DNA of 64,000 nucleotides from Glacieibacterium frigidum (GCF_007097155.1 NZ_VJWA01000001.1:434001-498000), one strand, 5' to 3'. Shown: positions 19,597 through 27,550, counted from the first letter of the stretch. Numbers and translations: made by a program. The notes: generated by a model not told the origin, from the letters alone.

Positions 19597-19943
19597 GCCG
19601 GACGTTTAATCGTAACGTTGTCGACTTTGAAAAGGCCCGGGCTGACAAGAGGCTGACCGACGCGGTCTTGAATTCCGACGGGGGCGGTGGCACCTATGAC
19701 GGTATGGAGAGGCGCGTCACCCATTTGGAAACGAGCTTAGAGTTTATCAAGCGCGACGTAGGTGAGCTACGTGTCGATGTTTCTGGTTTAAAGGTTGATC
19801 TTGCACGCCTTGATGAACGCGTCAAAAATCTTCCGGGCAAAGGATTTATCGTTTCGGCATCCATAACCATCATCGGACTAATCACCGCGATGATCGTGCT
19901 CAGCGATCAGATCAAGACCGCGCTGGGCCTTGCCGCCAGCTAG
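19593..19943 (+). CDS. XhlA-like coiled-coil membrane protein, second gene of low-GC cassette
   Basis: The 116-residue protein has a polar N terminus, then a heptad-like coiled coil (MERRVTHLETSLEFIKRDV...LRVDVSGLKVDLARLDERVKNLP). A single hydrophobic membrane segment (FIVSASITIIGLITAMIVL, about residues 85-103) and a short tail end it. This layout is that of XhlA/haemolysin-like anchors found in phages and plasmids, but no lysis gene accompanies it. The GTG start overlaps the previous stop (GTGA). G+C is low like its partner. It probably interacts with the soluble 82-residue protein. Confidence 0.7.
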   Translation: MSRTFNRNVVDFEKARADKRLTDAVLNSDGGGGTYDGMERRVTHLETSLEFIKRDVGELRVDVSGLKVDLARLDERVKNLPGKGFIVSASITIIGLITAMIVLSDQIKTALGLAAS

Positions 19944-19946
19944 GCC

Positions 19947-20270
19947 TCAACGCCGCCGCTGCCGCTCCCGCCCGTAGTCGCTGTGTTCGAAGGAGAATGC
20001 CGCGAAGCCCTTGTCGCCCAGCGGCATCTCCGCCGTGCCGAACACGCCGCGCGCCCCGCCGGTGCCGACGAACGCGCCGACCTCGCCATGGACGCGGCGG
20101 TCGCGGCGGACCTCGGTCTCGTCGAACAGCGAGCGGTCGAACAGCGGGTCGACGGCGGGGGCCTTGGAGGCCTTGGCGATCTCGTCGGGCGTCAGGCGGT
20201 AGACGGTGCCGGGCTGCGCGGCGCAGGGGGCAGCGGCGAGGATCAGCAGGATCGGCCAGTAGCGTCGCAT
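19947..20270 (-). CDS. Hypothetical exported protein
   Basis: The 107-residue product begins with a clear signal peptide (MRRYWPILLILAAAPCAAQP). The mature part has the segment RRDRRVHGEVGAFVGTGGARGVFGTAEMPLG, then FAAFSFEHSDYGRERQRRR. I have seen similar short exported proteins only in sphingomonads and cannot assign a function. The glycine-rich centre with alternating hydrophobics could form a small beta-sheet or barrel fragment. It converges on the low-GC cassette with a 3-bp gap. Confidence 0.75.
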   Translation of the reverse strand: MRRYWPILLILAAAPCAAQPGTVYRLTPDEIAKASKAPAVDPLFDRSLFDETEVRRDRRVHGEVGAFVGTGGARGVFGTAEMPLGDKGFAAFSFEHSDYGRERQRRR

Positions 20271-20308
20271 CGTCGTTCTCCGGCCCCGCGGGCGACGATA
20301 GCCGCGCC

Positions 20309-21436
20309 TCAGCCTTTGCGGAAGGGGCCGTGCTCGTCGAGCGCCTCGATATGCTCGACGACCGCCTCGCGCTCGGCCTGGAGGAAGTTGCCGACGGCGC
20401 GGCGGAAACCCGGATCGGGGATGAAGTGTGCGCTGTAGGTCGGCGTCGGGCGGTAGCCGCGCGCCAGCTTGTGCGACCCTTGCGCGCCCGCCTCGACCCG
20501 CGCGCGGCCGTTCGCGATCGCCCAGTCGATTGCGCGGTAGTAGCAGAGTTCGAAGTGTAGGAAGGGCACGTCCTCGCGGCAGCCCCAGTAGCGGCCGTAC
20601 AGGCAGTCGTCGCCGATCAGGTTAAGGGCACCCGCGACCGCGCGGCTGCCGCGCCTGGCCAGCCCCAGCAGCACGCGGTCGCCCATCGTCGCCCCGAGTC
20701 GGCTGAAGAAGTCACGCGTCAGGTAGGGCTGGCCCCATTTGCGCGCGCCGGTGTCCTGATAGAACTCCCAGAAATCGTCCCAGTGTGCCTCGGTGATCTG
20801 GTCGCCGGTCAGCATCTCGATCTCGATGCCCGGCTGCATCACGCGCTCTTTCCGGATCTGCTTGCGCTTGCGGCTGCTCAGGTCGGCGAGGAAGTCATCG
20901 AAACTCGCATAGCCGTCGTTGACCCAGTGAAACTGCTGGTCGACGCGCACCAGCCAGTCGGCGGCCTCGAACGCCGCCACCTGCTCCGGCTCGATGAATG
21001 TCGCATGCGCCGACGACAGGCCGTTCTGGACGGTCAGCGCCTCCGCCGCGCCGAGCAATGCGGGGGCGAGGGCGGGGTCACGCAGCAGCAGCCGCGCGCC
21101 GGTCGCGGGGGTGAAGGGCACGCACGACTGGAGCTTGGGGTAATAGCGCCCACCGGCGCGCCGCCACGCGTCCGCCCAGCTATGATCGAAGACATATTCG
21201 CCCTGGCTGTGCGACTTGAGATACGCAGGCAGGATCGCCGCCGCCTTGCTGTCCGCGCCGTCGACGACGAGGTGCACCGGCTGCCAGCCGGTCGCGGGCA
21301 CCGCGCTCTCGGACTCCTCGAGCGCGACGAAGAATGCGTGCTGCAGGAAAGGGTTGCCGGGTCCGGCGCAGGCGTTCCACTCGGCCGCCGGTAGATCGCG
21401 TGCACGCCGAAGGATGCGCGCGACCGTCTCAGGCAT
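20309..21436 (-). CDS. DUF482 GNAT-like (peptidogalycan biosynthesis-type) protein
   Basis: The 375-residue protein matches the DUF482/COG3146 family, a double-GNAT fold related to FemAB enzymes. Markers are GNPFLQHAFFVALEES near the N terminus, EYVFDHSWADAWRR, LSSRKRKQIRKER, and LHFELCYYRAIDWAI...EAGAQGSHKLARGY near the C terminus. FemAB relatives transfer amino acids to cell-wall precursors, but the substrate of this family is not known. ATG at 21436 overlaps the RidA stop by 8 bp; the gene ends a four-gene minus-strand run. Confidence 0.88.
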   Translation of the reverse strand: MPETVARILRRARDLPAAEWNACAGPGNPFLQHAFFVALEESESAVPATGWQPVHLVVDGADSKAAAILPAYLKSHSQGEYVFDHSWADAWRRAGGRYYPKLQSCVPFTPATGARLLLRDPALAPALLGAAEALTVQNGLSSAHATFIEPEQVAAFEAADWLVRVDQQFHWVNDGYASFDDFLADLSSRKRKQIRKERVMQPGIEIEMLTGDQITEAHWDDFWEFYQDTGARKWGQPYLTRDFFSRLGATMGDRVLLGLARRGSRAVAGALNLIGDDCLYGRYWGCREDVPFLHFELCYYRAIDWAIANGRARVEAGAQGSHKLARGYRPTPTYSAHFIPDPGFRRAVGNFLQAEREAVVEHIEALDEHGPFRKG

Positions 21437-21887
21437 CGACGGCGATGATCGCGTCGATCTCGACCGCCACGCCGAGCGGCAGCGCCGCCACGCCGACCGC
21501 ACTGCGCGCATGACGTCCACGCTCCCCGAACACCTCGACCATCAGGTCCGACGCGCCGTTGGCGACCTTGGGCTGGTCGGTGAAATTGGGCGTCGACGCG
21601 ACGAAGACGCCCAGCTTGACGACCCGGCGCACCTTGTCGAGGTCGCCCAGCACCGCGTTCATCTGCGCGAGCAGCCCGATGCCGCAGCGGCGCGCGGCCG
21701 CCGCGCCTTCCTTCATCGTCATGTCCTCGCCCAGCCGCCCGCGGATCAGGTCGCCATTCTCGTCGAACGGGATCTGGCCCGAGATGTGGAGCAGCCCGGC
21801 GTGGACGACGCCCGGCACGTAGTTGGCAGCCGGTGCGGCGGCGTGCGGCAGGACGATACCCAGCTGGCCCAGGCGTTCGGCGATCAT
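21429..21887 (-). CDS. RidA (YjgF/YER057c/UK114) family protein
   Basis: The 152-residue protein belongs to the Rid family, whose best-known members hydrolyse reactive enamine/imine intermediates released by PLP enzymes. It has the family's YVPGVVHAGLLHISGQIPFDENGDL segment, NAVLGDLDKVRRVVKLGVFV, and the final GVAALPLGVAVEIDAI. It belongs to the longer, YjgH/TdcF-like subgroup that keeps an N-terminal helix. The HAD-like gene lies 1 bp upstream, and the DUF482 gene overlaps its end. Confidence 0.9.
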   Translation of the reverse strand: MIAERLGQLGIVLPHAAAPAANYVPGVVHAGLLHISGQIPFDENGDLIRGRLGEDMTMKEGAAAARRCGIGLLAQMNAVLGDLDKVRRVVKLGVFVASTPNFTDQPKVANGASDLMVEVFGERGRHARSAVGVAALPLGVAVEIDAIIAVDA

Positions 21888-21888
21888 C

Positions 21889-22494
21889 TCAGCCCTCCAT
21901 GAAGTTCAGGATATGCGGCAGCGCGGTGTCCCAGTCGTCGATCCGCGCGTCGGCGTCGTTCGCCTGCGGGATCAGGTCGCGCAGCCGCGGGTCGGCCACC
22001 ATGTGCAGGCGATGCACCTCGGGGACGTGCTTGCGGACCGATGAGTGATGGTGCGGCAGGTCGTCGACGAAAACGCTGCGCGTCGCCATGAAGCTCTCGA
22101 CCAGCGCCGCGACCGGCACGCCCTTCGGTCCCGAGTTGCCGATGACGCGGTACGGCATGCCGAGGCGCGCCAGCTCGCTTGTCCGGACAGCTGCGTGATG
22201 GTCGGCGATATTGGTCAGGATGACGATGTCCGCGACCTCGGCGATGCGCGCCAAGGCGTTGGCCGCGCCGGAGGCAGGGGTCTGGGTCGTCATGTGCGTG
22301 TCGAAGAAACCGTTGAGCAGCGGCATGAAGTCGGCCTGCTCGACCGTGCTGCCGTCGGCGCGGCGGATGTTGCCGCTCAGCGCGAAGGTATCGAGGCCGA
22401 GGCTCAGCTCGTGCGTGTCGCGCAGGTAGTCCTGGAACGGCCCGACGAAGTGCAGCAGCACCTCGTCGCAGTCGCAGATCAGCAGCGGCCTCAT
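21889..22494 (-). CDS. HAD-superfamily hydrolase-like protein
   Basis: The 201-residue protein has a HAD motif I (LLICDCDEVLL, with Asp8 and Asp10), a motif II-like ILTNIADHHA and a motif IV-like FVDDLPHHH. These support a Mg-dependent phosphatase fold; the substrate is unknown. It overlaps the DUF3572 gene by 4 bp on the 5' side and is 1 bp from the RidA gene, so DUF3572-HAD-RidA-DUF482 probably forms one transcript. Confidence 0.8.
   Translation of the reverse strand: MRPLLICDCDEVLLHFVGPFQDYLRDTHELSLGLDTFALSGNIRRADGSTVEQADFMPLLNGFFDTHMTTQTPASGAANALARIAEVADIVILTNIADHHAAVRTSELARLGMPYRVIGNSGPKGVPVAALVESFMATRSVFVDDLPHHHSSVRKHVPEVHRLHMVADPRLRDLIPQANDADARIDDWDTALPHILNFMEG
22179..22189. repeat. 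TTGTCCGGACA palindrome, copy 2
   Basis: TGTCCGGACA core with 11 of 12 bases of the extended palindrome, inside the HAD-like gene and read as Val-Arg-Thr on the minus strand. Confidence 0.65.
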
Positions 22495-22763
22495 GTGTCG
22501 AGCCGCATCGCGGCATCGGCAAGACGCTGCGGCGGCACGTCGAGCGCCTCGGCGACCTCGATCAGGCTGGGCTCGTGTGCGGTCAGAAAGTTGAGGACGG
22601 CGGCCAGCACCGCCGGCTCGCCCGCTCGCGCGCGCAGCGAGGCCGCGTCCATGCCGGTCATCTCGAGCAGGCGAGGCCCGAGGTCGTAGTCGCCCGCGAT
22701 ATGCGCGAGTGCGCGAAGCGCCAGCGTCGCGTCGTCTTCGGCAGGGCGGCGCTCGCGGATCAC
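22491..22763 (-). CDS. DUF3572 family protein
   Basis: The 90-residue helical protein resembles DUF3572, a small alphaproteobacterial family: LALRALAHIAGD, RLLEMTGMDAASLRARA, and VLNFLTAHEPSLIEVAEALDVPP. No function is known. It heads the minus-strand run DUF3572-HAD-RidA-DUF482 and lies 51 bp downstream of rpmG, so it may be read from the rpmG promoter. Confidence 0.85.
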   Translation of the reverse strand: MIRERRPAEDDATLALRALAHIAGDYDLGPRLLEMTGMDAASLRARAGEPAVLAAVLNFLTAHEPSLIEVAEALDVPPQRLADAAMRLDT

Positions 22764-22814
22764 GCGGCTGGACTTAGCGGATCGGCGCGCCCGGACAAGC
22801 GCACAAAACGCCGC

Positions 22815-22988
22815 TTACTTGATCTTGGCTTCCTTGAACTCGACATGCTTGCGCACGACGGGGTCATACTTGCGGAAGCTCAGCTTTTCCGTGGTGTTCG
22901 GCGAGCGCGGGTTCTTCTTGGTGACGTAGTAGAACCCCGTGTCGGCGGTCGACACGAGCTTGATCTTGAGGGTAGTCGGCTTGGCCAT
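22815..22988 (-). CDS. rpmG: 50S ribosomal protein L33
   Basis: The 57-residue product is a typical Gram-negative L33: [19 protein letters not shown], then YYVTKKNPR, and the ending [22 protein letters not shown]. It lacks the zinc-binding cysteines of the other L33 type, as expected. A loop after NPR (residues 28-34, SPNTTEK) is two residues longer than the 55-residue form I recall for most proteobacteria. A promoter-like TTGACT lies 75 bp upstream. Single gene between rnr and the DUF3572 run. Confidence 0.95.
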   Translation of the reverse strand: MAKPTTLKIKLVSTADTGFYYVTKKNPRSPNTTEKLSFRKYDPVVRKHVEFKEAKIK

Positions 22989-23039
22989 GTCACAGTCCTG
23001 TTGAGCGCAGCAGGCAGGGCCAGGCGCAAACGAAGCGCG

Positions 23040-23068
23040 CTAGTGGCTGGCAGGGGGGCAAAAGTCAA
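23040..23068 (-). promoter_or_regulatory. Putative sigma-70 promoter of rpmG
   Basis: On the minus strand TTGACT (23063-23068) is followed by a 17-bp spacer and CACTAG (23040-23045). The CTTGACTTTT context is common before alphaproteobacterial ribosomal genes. The -10 is poor. It starts 3 bp beyond the rnr stop, so rpmG need not depend on rnr transcription. Confidence 0.45.
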
Positions 23069-23071
23069 GGC

Positions 23072-25270
23072 TCACCGCCCCCGGCGCACGCCCCTGGGCA
23101 CCCGCGACTGTCCCGCCCGCCGCCCGGTGCGCACGCGGTCCTGCCGGGGGCGGGTCGCGCCTTCGCCCAAGGGGAGTTCGAAGCGCAGGGCCCCGGTGAT
23201 CGGGTTGGCCTCGACGAGGCGCAGGTCGAGGCGCTGGCCGGGGACGAAGGCGGTGCCGGTCTCGATGCCCTCCAGCCGCTTGAGCCCCTCGTCGAAGACG
23301 AAGCGCTCGTCGCCCAGCGTCGATACCGGCACCAGCCCGTCGCCGCCGATCCCGTCGACCGTCGCGAAGAAGCCGAAGCGCGCGACGCCGGTGATGCGCG
23401 TGCCCAGCGTCTCGCCGACCTTGGTTGCGAGGTGCGCGGCGACATAGCGGTCGAGCGTGTCGCGCTCGGCCTCCATCGCGCGGCGCTCGGTCATCGAGAT
23501 ATGTTCGGCGGTGCGCGCCATCGTGCCCGCCGCGGCGTCGCTCAGCCCGCCGTCGCCCAGCTTGTAGGCGCGGACCAGCGCGCGGTGGACGACGAGATCG
23601 GCATAGCGGCGGATCGGCGAGGTGAAATGGCCGTAGCTCGCCAGCGCCAGCCCGAAATGCCCCTTGTTGTCGGGCGAGTAATAGGCCTGGGTCTGCGTGC
23701 GCAGCACCTGCTCGCTGATCTGCTGACTGTACTCGGTCGCTTTGGCGTCGTTTAGCAGCTTGTTGAAGGTGCGCGGCTGGATGACCTGGCCGAGCGCGAA
23801 GGGGATGCCGAAGGTCTCGAGATAGTCCTTCAGCGCAACCAGCTTCTCGCGGCCTGGCGCCTCGTGCACGCGGTACATGCAGGCGGTGCGCTTCGCCTCC
23901 AGCGCCAGCGCGGCGGCGACGTTCGCGGCGATCATGAAATCCTCGATGACGCGATGCGCATCGAGGCGCTCGCGGACCTCGATGGCGGCGATGCGGCCGG
24001 CTTCGTCGAGGCGGACGCGGCGTTCGGGCAGGTCGAGGTCGAGCGGGGAGCGCGCGTCGCGGGCCTTCGACAGGGCGCCCCAGGCGCCCCAGAGGTGGCG
24101 AAGGACATCGAGCTCTGCGCCCGCGCTACTGTCGATCGCCGCCTGCGCATCCTCATACGAGATATTGACCACACACCAGATCACCGCGCGCGAAAACCGG
24201 TGCGCGACCAGCTTCCCCTCGGGCGAGATCGTCAGATGGCACGCCAGCACGGCGCGGTCGGCGCCCTCGACCAATGAGCAGGCGTCCGCCGACAGCGCTT
24301 CGGGCAGCATCGGCACGACCCGGTCGGGAAAGTACACCGAGTTGCCCCGCTCGCGCGCCGAGCGGTCGAGGGGCGAGCCCTCGCGGACGTAGAAGGACAC
24401 GTCGGCGATCGCCACGACCGCATCCCAGCCGCCGTCGTCGCGGGGGGCCGCCCAGACCGCGTCGTCGTGGTCGCGCGCGTCGGCGGGGTCGATCGTCAGG
24501 ATCGGCAGGTGCCGCAGGTCCTCGCGCTCGCCCAACGGCAGCGCGGCGGCGCGGTCGGCGTCGGCGATCGTCTCGGCGTTGAAGGCGTGTGGGATGCCCT
24601 TGGCGTGGATCGCGATCAGCGAGAAGCTGCGCGGCGCAAACGGGTCGCCCAGCACCTCGACGACACGTGCGTGCTGGCGCGGCGGGCGGCCCGAGGGTTC
24701 GGCGAGCACCAGGTCGCCGGGCTCGGCGTCGCCGCGGTCGAGGACGGCGAAGTCGATCCGCGCCTTCTTGTCGACGGGGACGAGACGGTAGCCCAGCGCT
24801 TCCTTGCGCAGGATGCCGAGGACGAACTCCTCGGACTTGGCGAGCGTCTTCATCGGGAAGGCGCGGTAGCCGCTGCCCTGTTCCTCGATACGCGCCAGCA
24901 CCCGGTCGTTGACCCCGAGGGCGCTGCGGCTGCGGCCCTCGTTGACGCGGATGCGCGGCGGCGGGGTGCCGCGGTCCCACGCGTCGGGCACCGCGACGCA
25001 CTCGCCGTCGCCGGCCTCGATGATCCGCAGGACGGTGACCCTGGGCAGGCCGCCGCCGCGGTGAACGGTGCGGCCGGGGCCGACCTCGAGTTCGCCCGCG
25101 TCGGCCATTTCCTTGAGCAGCGCCTTGAGCGCGATCTTGTCCTGCGCGTGCAGGCCGAACGCCTTGGCGATCTCGCGCTTGCCGACTGCGGTGGGGCTGT
25201 CGGCGACGAAGCGCAGCACGGCCTCGCGCGTCGGCAGGCCGGGGGGTGGAGGAGGGGGGCGGCGCGGCAT
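23072..25270 (-). CDS. rnr: Ribonuclease R
   Basis: RNase R is a processive 3'-5' exoribonuclease that degrades structured RNA and helps tmRNA-linked decay. The 732-residue protein has an N-terminal winged-helix region, cold-shock domains, and the RNB catalytic core with the Mg-binding cluster ILTIDPADARDHDDAV. It also has FTSPIRRYADLVVHR, then an S1 domain and a short basic tail rich in Arg. ATG at 25270 is preceded in frame by a GTG at 25273; no strong SD is visible. It lies 39 bp after a DUF3597 gene. Confidence 0.96.
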   Translation of the reverse strand: MPRRPPPPPPGLPTREAVLRFVADSPTAVGKREIAKAFGLHAQDKIALKALLKEMADAGELEVGPGRTVHRGGGLPRVTVLRIIEAGDGECVAVPDAWDRGTPPPRIRVNEGRSRSALGVNDRVLARIEEQGSGYRAFPMKTLAKSEEFVLGILRKEALGYRLVPVDKKARIDFAVLDRGDAEPGDLVLAEPSGRPPRQHARVVEVLGDPFAPRSFSLIAIHAKGIPHAFNAETIADADRAAALPLGEREDLRHLPILTIDPADARDHDDAVWAAPRDDGGWDAVVAIADVSFYVREGSPLDRSARERGNSVYFPDRVVPMLPEALSADACSLVEGADRAVLACHLTISPEGKLVAHRFSRAVIWCVVNISYEDAQAAIDSSAGAELDVLRHLWGAWGALSKARDARSPLDLDLPERRVRLDEAGRIAAIEVRERLDAHRVIEDFMIAANVAAALALEAKRTACMYRVHEAPGREKLVALKDYLETFGIPFALGQVIQPRTFNKLLNDAKATEYSQQISEQVLRTQTQAYYSPDNKGHFGLALASYGHFTSPIRRYADLVVHRALVRAYKLGDGGLSDAAAGTMARTAEHISMTERRAMEAERDTLDRYVAAHLATKVGETLGTRITGVARFGFFATVDGIGGDGLVPVSTLGDERFVFDEGLKRLEGIETGTAFVPGQRLDLRLVEANPITGALRFELPLGEGATRPRQDRVRTGRRAGQSRVPRGVRRGR

Positions 25271-25309
25271 CACATGCTCATGCGCGGCACGCGCCGCCCC
25301 GGCAAGTTC

Positions 25310-25717
25310 CTAGTCCTGCATGCTCGCGGGCACCTTGCCGCCGTTCGCCGCCAGCTTCGCCATCACCGCCTTGTGGAGCGCGATGTTCTGCTCGGCCGAA
25401 CCGTGCTCACCGGCATGGACGCCCAGTTCCTCGGCCAGTTCGCGACGCGCGGCCATATCCGAGTCGAGGTCGAGCAGCTTGAGCAGGTCGACGATCGACG
25501 TCCGCCAGTTGCCGCCGCCGCCGGCTGCACCGCCCGCCATCTGGCTGAGCACCGCCTCGACATCGACCGGCGCAGCGCCTGCGGGAGCGGCTGCAACGGC
25601 GGGCTTGGCGACGGGGGCGACCCCGGGGGCTGCAGCCGGACGCGCGGCCGGAGCGGGGGCGGCAGCAGCGGGGCTGCGGCCCAGAATCTTGTCCATGATC
25701 TTGCCGAAAATGCTCAT
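25310..25717 (-). CDS. DUF3597 domain protein
   Basis: The 135-residue protein starts MSIFGKIMDKILG and has a long Ala/Pro linker (about residues 16-50). It ends in a DUF3597 domain with DVEAVLSQMA, NWRTSIVDLLKLLDLDSDMAARRELAEELGV and HKAVMAKLAANGG. The domain is helical and has no assigned function. AAGGAG precedes the ATG at 25717. The gene is directly upstream of rnr on the same strand and probably co-transcribed with it. Confidence 0.9.
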   Translation of the reverse strand: MSIFGKIMDKILGRSPAAAAPAPAARPAAAPGVAPVAKPAVAAAPAGAAPVDVEAVLSQMAGGAAGGGGNWRTSIVDLLKLLDLDSDMAARRELAEELGVHAGEHGSAEQNIALHKAVMAKLAANGGKVPASMQD

Positions 25718-25785
25718 GCGTAACGCTCCTTGGTTGTCGCGCGCATTGAACGCCGCGGACATGACAAGAGACGCATCGCGTAACG

Positions 25786-25814
25786 AAAAAGGCCGCCCGG
25801 TAAGGGGCGGCCTT
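25786..25814 (-). terminator. Intrinsic terminator of PEP-CTERM gene 1
   Basis: On the minus strand AAGGCCGCCCC, a short loop and GGGCGGCC are followed by TTTTT. It lies 22 bp after the stop of the PEP-CTERM gene at 25836-26525. The sequence is nearly identical to the terminator of the second PEP-CTERM gene (26718-26745). Confidence 0.9.
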
Positions 25815-25835
25815 CGTCTCGTCGAGGTCGGTCGA

Positions 25836-26525
25836 TCAGGCGGTGACGACGGGCATGCGACGACGCATGCCGAGGCCGACCAGGCCGAAGCCGGTGATCA
25901 TCATCGCCCAGGCGGCGGGCTCGGGGACCGTCGCGCCGATCGTGATGTTGTCGAGCTCGAAGCCGCCGCCGCCGTTCTGCGACAGCACGACGCGGTTGAA
26001 GCCCTCGGTCACGTGGAAGTTGAAGAAGGCGTACTTCTCGCCGCCGTTGGCACCGGCAAAGGGGCCGCTCGGGTTGCCGCTATAGGCGCCCGACAGCGGA
26101 AAGGCGGTCAGGTTGGTGCTGCTGAGCAGCGTCGTGCCGTTGTAGAAGCTGACGGTGTTGTTGGCATCGAGCGCCGATGCCCAGACGCCGAAATAGTCGA
26201 GCGGCGTTCCGGTGAAGCTGATCTCCAGGTCGCCGGTCTCGCGGACCGCGACACCGTTACCGACGCCGTCGGCGCCGGTGTACTGGTCGGCGGCGAGGAT
26301 CTGCGTCGAGGTAAAGATACCCGTCACGCCGATCGCGGCGAAGCTGGTGTTGACGGGCACGACGCTGCCGCCCGTCGGCTGGGCGTCGAAATCCTCGACG
26401 GCGCTGACGGCGAGGTCGCGCGTCGTCGACACCAGGCCGGGCGCCTCGACGGTGACGATGGTGACGGCCTGTGCGGCAGTCGCGCCGAACAGCGCGGCGG
26501 CGAGGGCCAGGGACTTGAAGGTCAT
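25836..26525 (-). CDS. PEPxxWA-CTERM exported protein (copy 1)
   Basis: The 229-residue protein has a signal peptide (FKSLALAAALFGATAAQA), a beta-rich middle and a C-terminal sorting signal: VPEPAAWAMM, a hydrophobic segment GFGLVGLG and RRR. This PEPxxWA-type tail directs processing by an exosortase in the inner membrane. The middle (DYFGVWASALDANNTVSFYNG, GEKYAFFNFHV...GGGFELDNITIG) resembles carbohydrate- or ice-binding-like sandwich domains and is shared with copy 2. A sigma-54 promoter lies 48 bp upstream, and GGAGAA precedes the ATG. Confidence 0.92.
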   Translation of the reverse strand: MTFKSLALAAALFGATAAQAVTIVTVEAPGLVSTTRDLAVSAVEDFDAQPTGGSVVPVNTSFAAIGVTGIFTSTQILAADQYTGADGVGNGVAVRETGDLEISFTGTPLDYFGVWASALDANNTVSFYNGTTLLSSTNLTAFPLSGAYSGNPSGPFAGANGGEKYAFFNFHVTEGFNRVVLSQNGGGGFELDNITIGATVPEPAAWAMMITGFGLVGLGMRRRMPVVTA

Positions 26526-26572
26526 CGAAAATTCTCCAGACTTAACAACTCGAAACCGAGTGCTGCCGGATC

Positions 26573-26588
26573 TGCAAAACCCGTGCCA
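26573..26588 (-). promoter_or_regulatory. Sigma-54 (-24/-12) promoter of PEP-CTERM gene 1
   Basis: The minus strand reads TGGCACGGGTTTTGCA, an exact fit to the RpoN consensus TGGCACG-N4-TTGCW. A start point about 12 bp downstream of the GC would give a 5' UTR near 35-40 nt. The fit is strong and it recurs upstream of the paralogue. Confidence 0.8.
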
Positions 26589-26649
26589 AACGGGTTAACG
26601 TCGCTAATTGCTTGAATTCTATAGAGACGACTTCGTAACGAAGGTTAAC

Positions 26650-26669
26650 AGTGTAAGAATATCCGACAC
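26650..26669. promoter_or_regulatory. Candidate enhancer site upstream of PEP-CTERM gene 1
   Basis: AGTGTAAG-N5-CCGAC followed by AC, forming an imperfect dyad with TGTAAG and CCGACA half-sites. It lies 62 bp upstream of the sigma-54 promoter. The same AGTGTAAG-N5-CCGAC occurs 51 bp upstream of the second sigma-54 promoter, a difference of 11 bp or one helical turn. Confidence 0.6.
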
Positions 26670-26717
26670 GGCAGCGAAATGATGCGGCGGCTTATGGAAC
26701 GGCTGGTTCGCGCAACG

Positions 26718-26745
26718 AAAAGGCCGCCCGGTGAGGGGCGGCCTT
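26718..26745 (-). terminator. Intrinsic terminator of PEP-CTERM gene 2
   Basis: On the minus strand AAGGCCGCCCC, loop, GGGCGGCCTT is followed by TTCG with a U-rich run. It lies 22 bp after the stop of the gene at 26767 and differs from terminator 1 at only a couple of positions. Confidence 0.88.
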
Positions 26746-26766
26746 CAAGTCGTTCGAAACAGGCGA

Positions 26767-27450
26767 TCAGGCGGCGGCGACAGAGCGGCGGCGCATGCCG
26801 AGGCCAACGAGCGCAAAGCCGGCGATCATCATCGCCCAACTGGCGGGCTCGGGCACCGCGGCGAGGGTGCCGACGGTGACGTTGTCGAGCTCGAATCCGC
26901 CACCGAGATTCTGGATCAGGTGAACCTCATCATAGCCGCCGGCCACGACGAAATTGAAGAAGGCATATTTCTCGCCGATGTCCTGCCCGTTGTAGGGCGG
27001 GTTCGGGTTGCCGTCGTAGCTGTCGTCGAGTGCCACCATGACGAGGCTGATCGTGTCGATCAGCGCGCCGTTCTTGTAGAAGGCGACCGTGTTGCCACCG
27101 TCGAGCGCCGACGCCCAGAGCCCGAAATAGTCGGTCGCGGGGCCGCTCAGAGTCAGGATCTGCTCGCCCTGGACGGTCTCGTACCTGCCGGTACCGCCAG
27201 CGCCGCCATAGGCGTCCGCGCCCGTGCTCAGCACCCCGTTGAACGACCCCGTCCAGGGGCTGCCGCCGAAGGTCGAGACATAGGGAAAGGTATAGCCACT
27301 CAGGCTGTCGAAATTCTCGACCCCCGACGTCGTGGCGAGCGTGGTGTTCTGGACACCGGCGGCCTCGACGGTGACGGTGGTAAGGGCGCTGGCCGAGCCG
27401 GCGAGCAGGGCGGCCGCGAGCGCGGCGCCGACGATTTTGGTCATAATCAA
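26767..27450 (-). CDS. PEPxxWA-CTERM exported protein (copy 2)
   Basis: The 227-residue paralogue of the neighbouring gene has a signal peptide (KIVGAALAAALLAGSASA), a beta-rich domain with DYFGLWASALDGGNTVAFYKNG and GEKYAFFNF, and the exosortase signal VPEPASWAMM followed by a hydrophobic stretch and RRR. The start is ambiguous: TTG at 27450 has AGGAG at 9 nt, whereas ATG at 27444 is 15 nt away, so the TTG may be used. A -24/-12 promoter lies 35 bp upstream. Whole-unit duplication with copy 1 is likely. Confidence 0.9.
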   Translation of the reverse strand: MIMTKIVGAALAAALLAGSASALTTVTVEAAGVQNTTLATTSGVENFDSLSGYTFPYVSTFGGSPWTGSFNGVLSTGADAYGGAGGTGRYETVQGEQILTLSGPATDYFGLWASALDGGNTVAFYKNGALIDTISLVMVALDDSYDGNPNPPYNGQDIGEKYAFFNFVVAGGYDEVHLIQNLGGGFELDNVTVGTLAAVPEPASWAMMIAGFALVGLGMRRRSVAAA

Positions 27451-27484
27451 AGCAAGCTACTCCTGGATACGATGGGGGTAGCCA

Positions 27485-27500
27485 TGCATGGCCTATGCCA
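27485..27500 (-). promoter_or_regulatory. Sigma-54 (-24/-12) promoter of PEP-CTERM gene 2
   Basis: The minus strand reads TGGCATAGGCCATGCA, matching TGGCAYR-N4-TTGCW except ATGC for TTGC; the essential GG and GC are kept. The preceding CGTTAACC is also shared with the promoter of gene 1. A start point about 24-30 nt before the coding region is predicted. Confidence 0.7.
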
Positions 27501-27550
27501 GACAGGTTAACGCGCCGCTACAGTGGAGAGGCGCCAAACGCCGTCGATAG

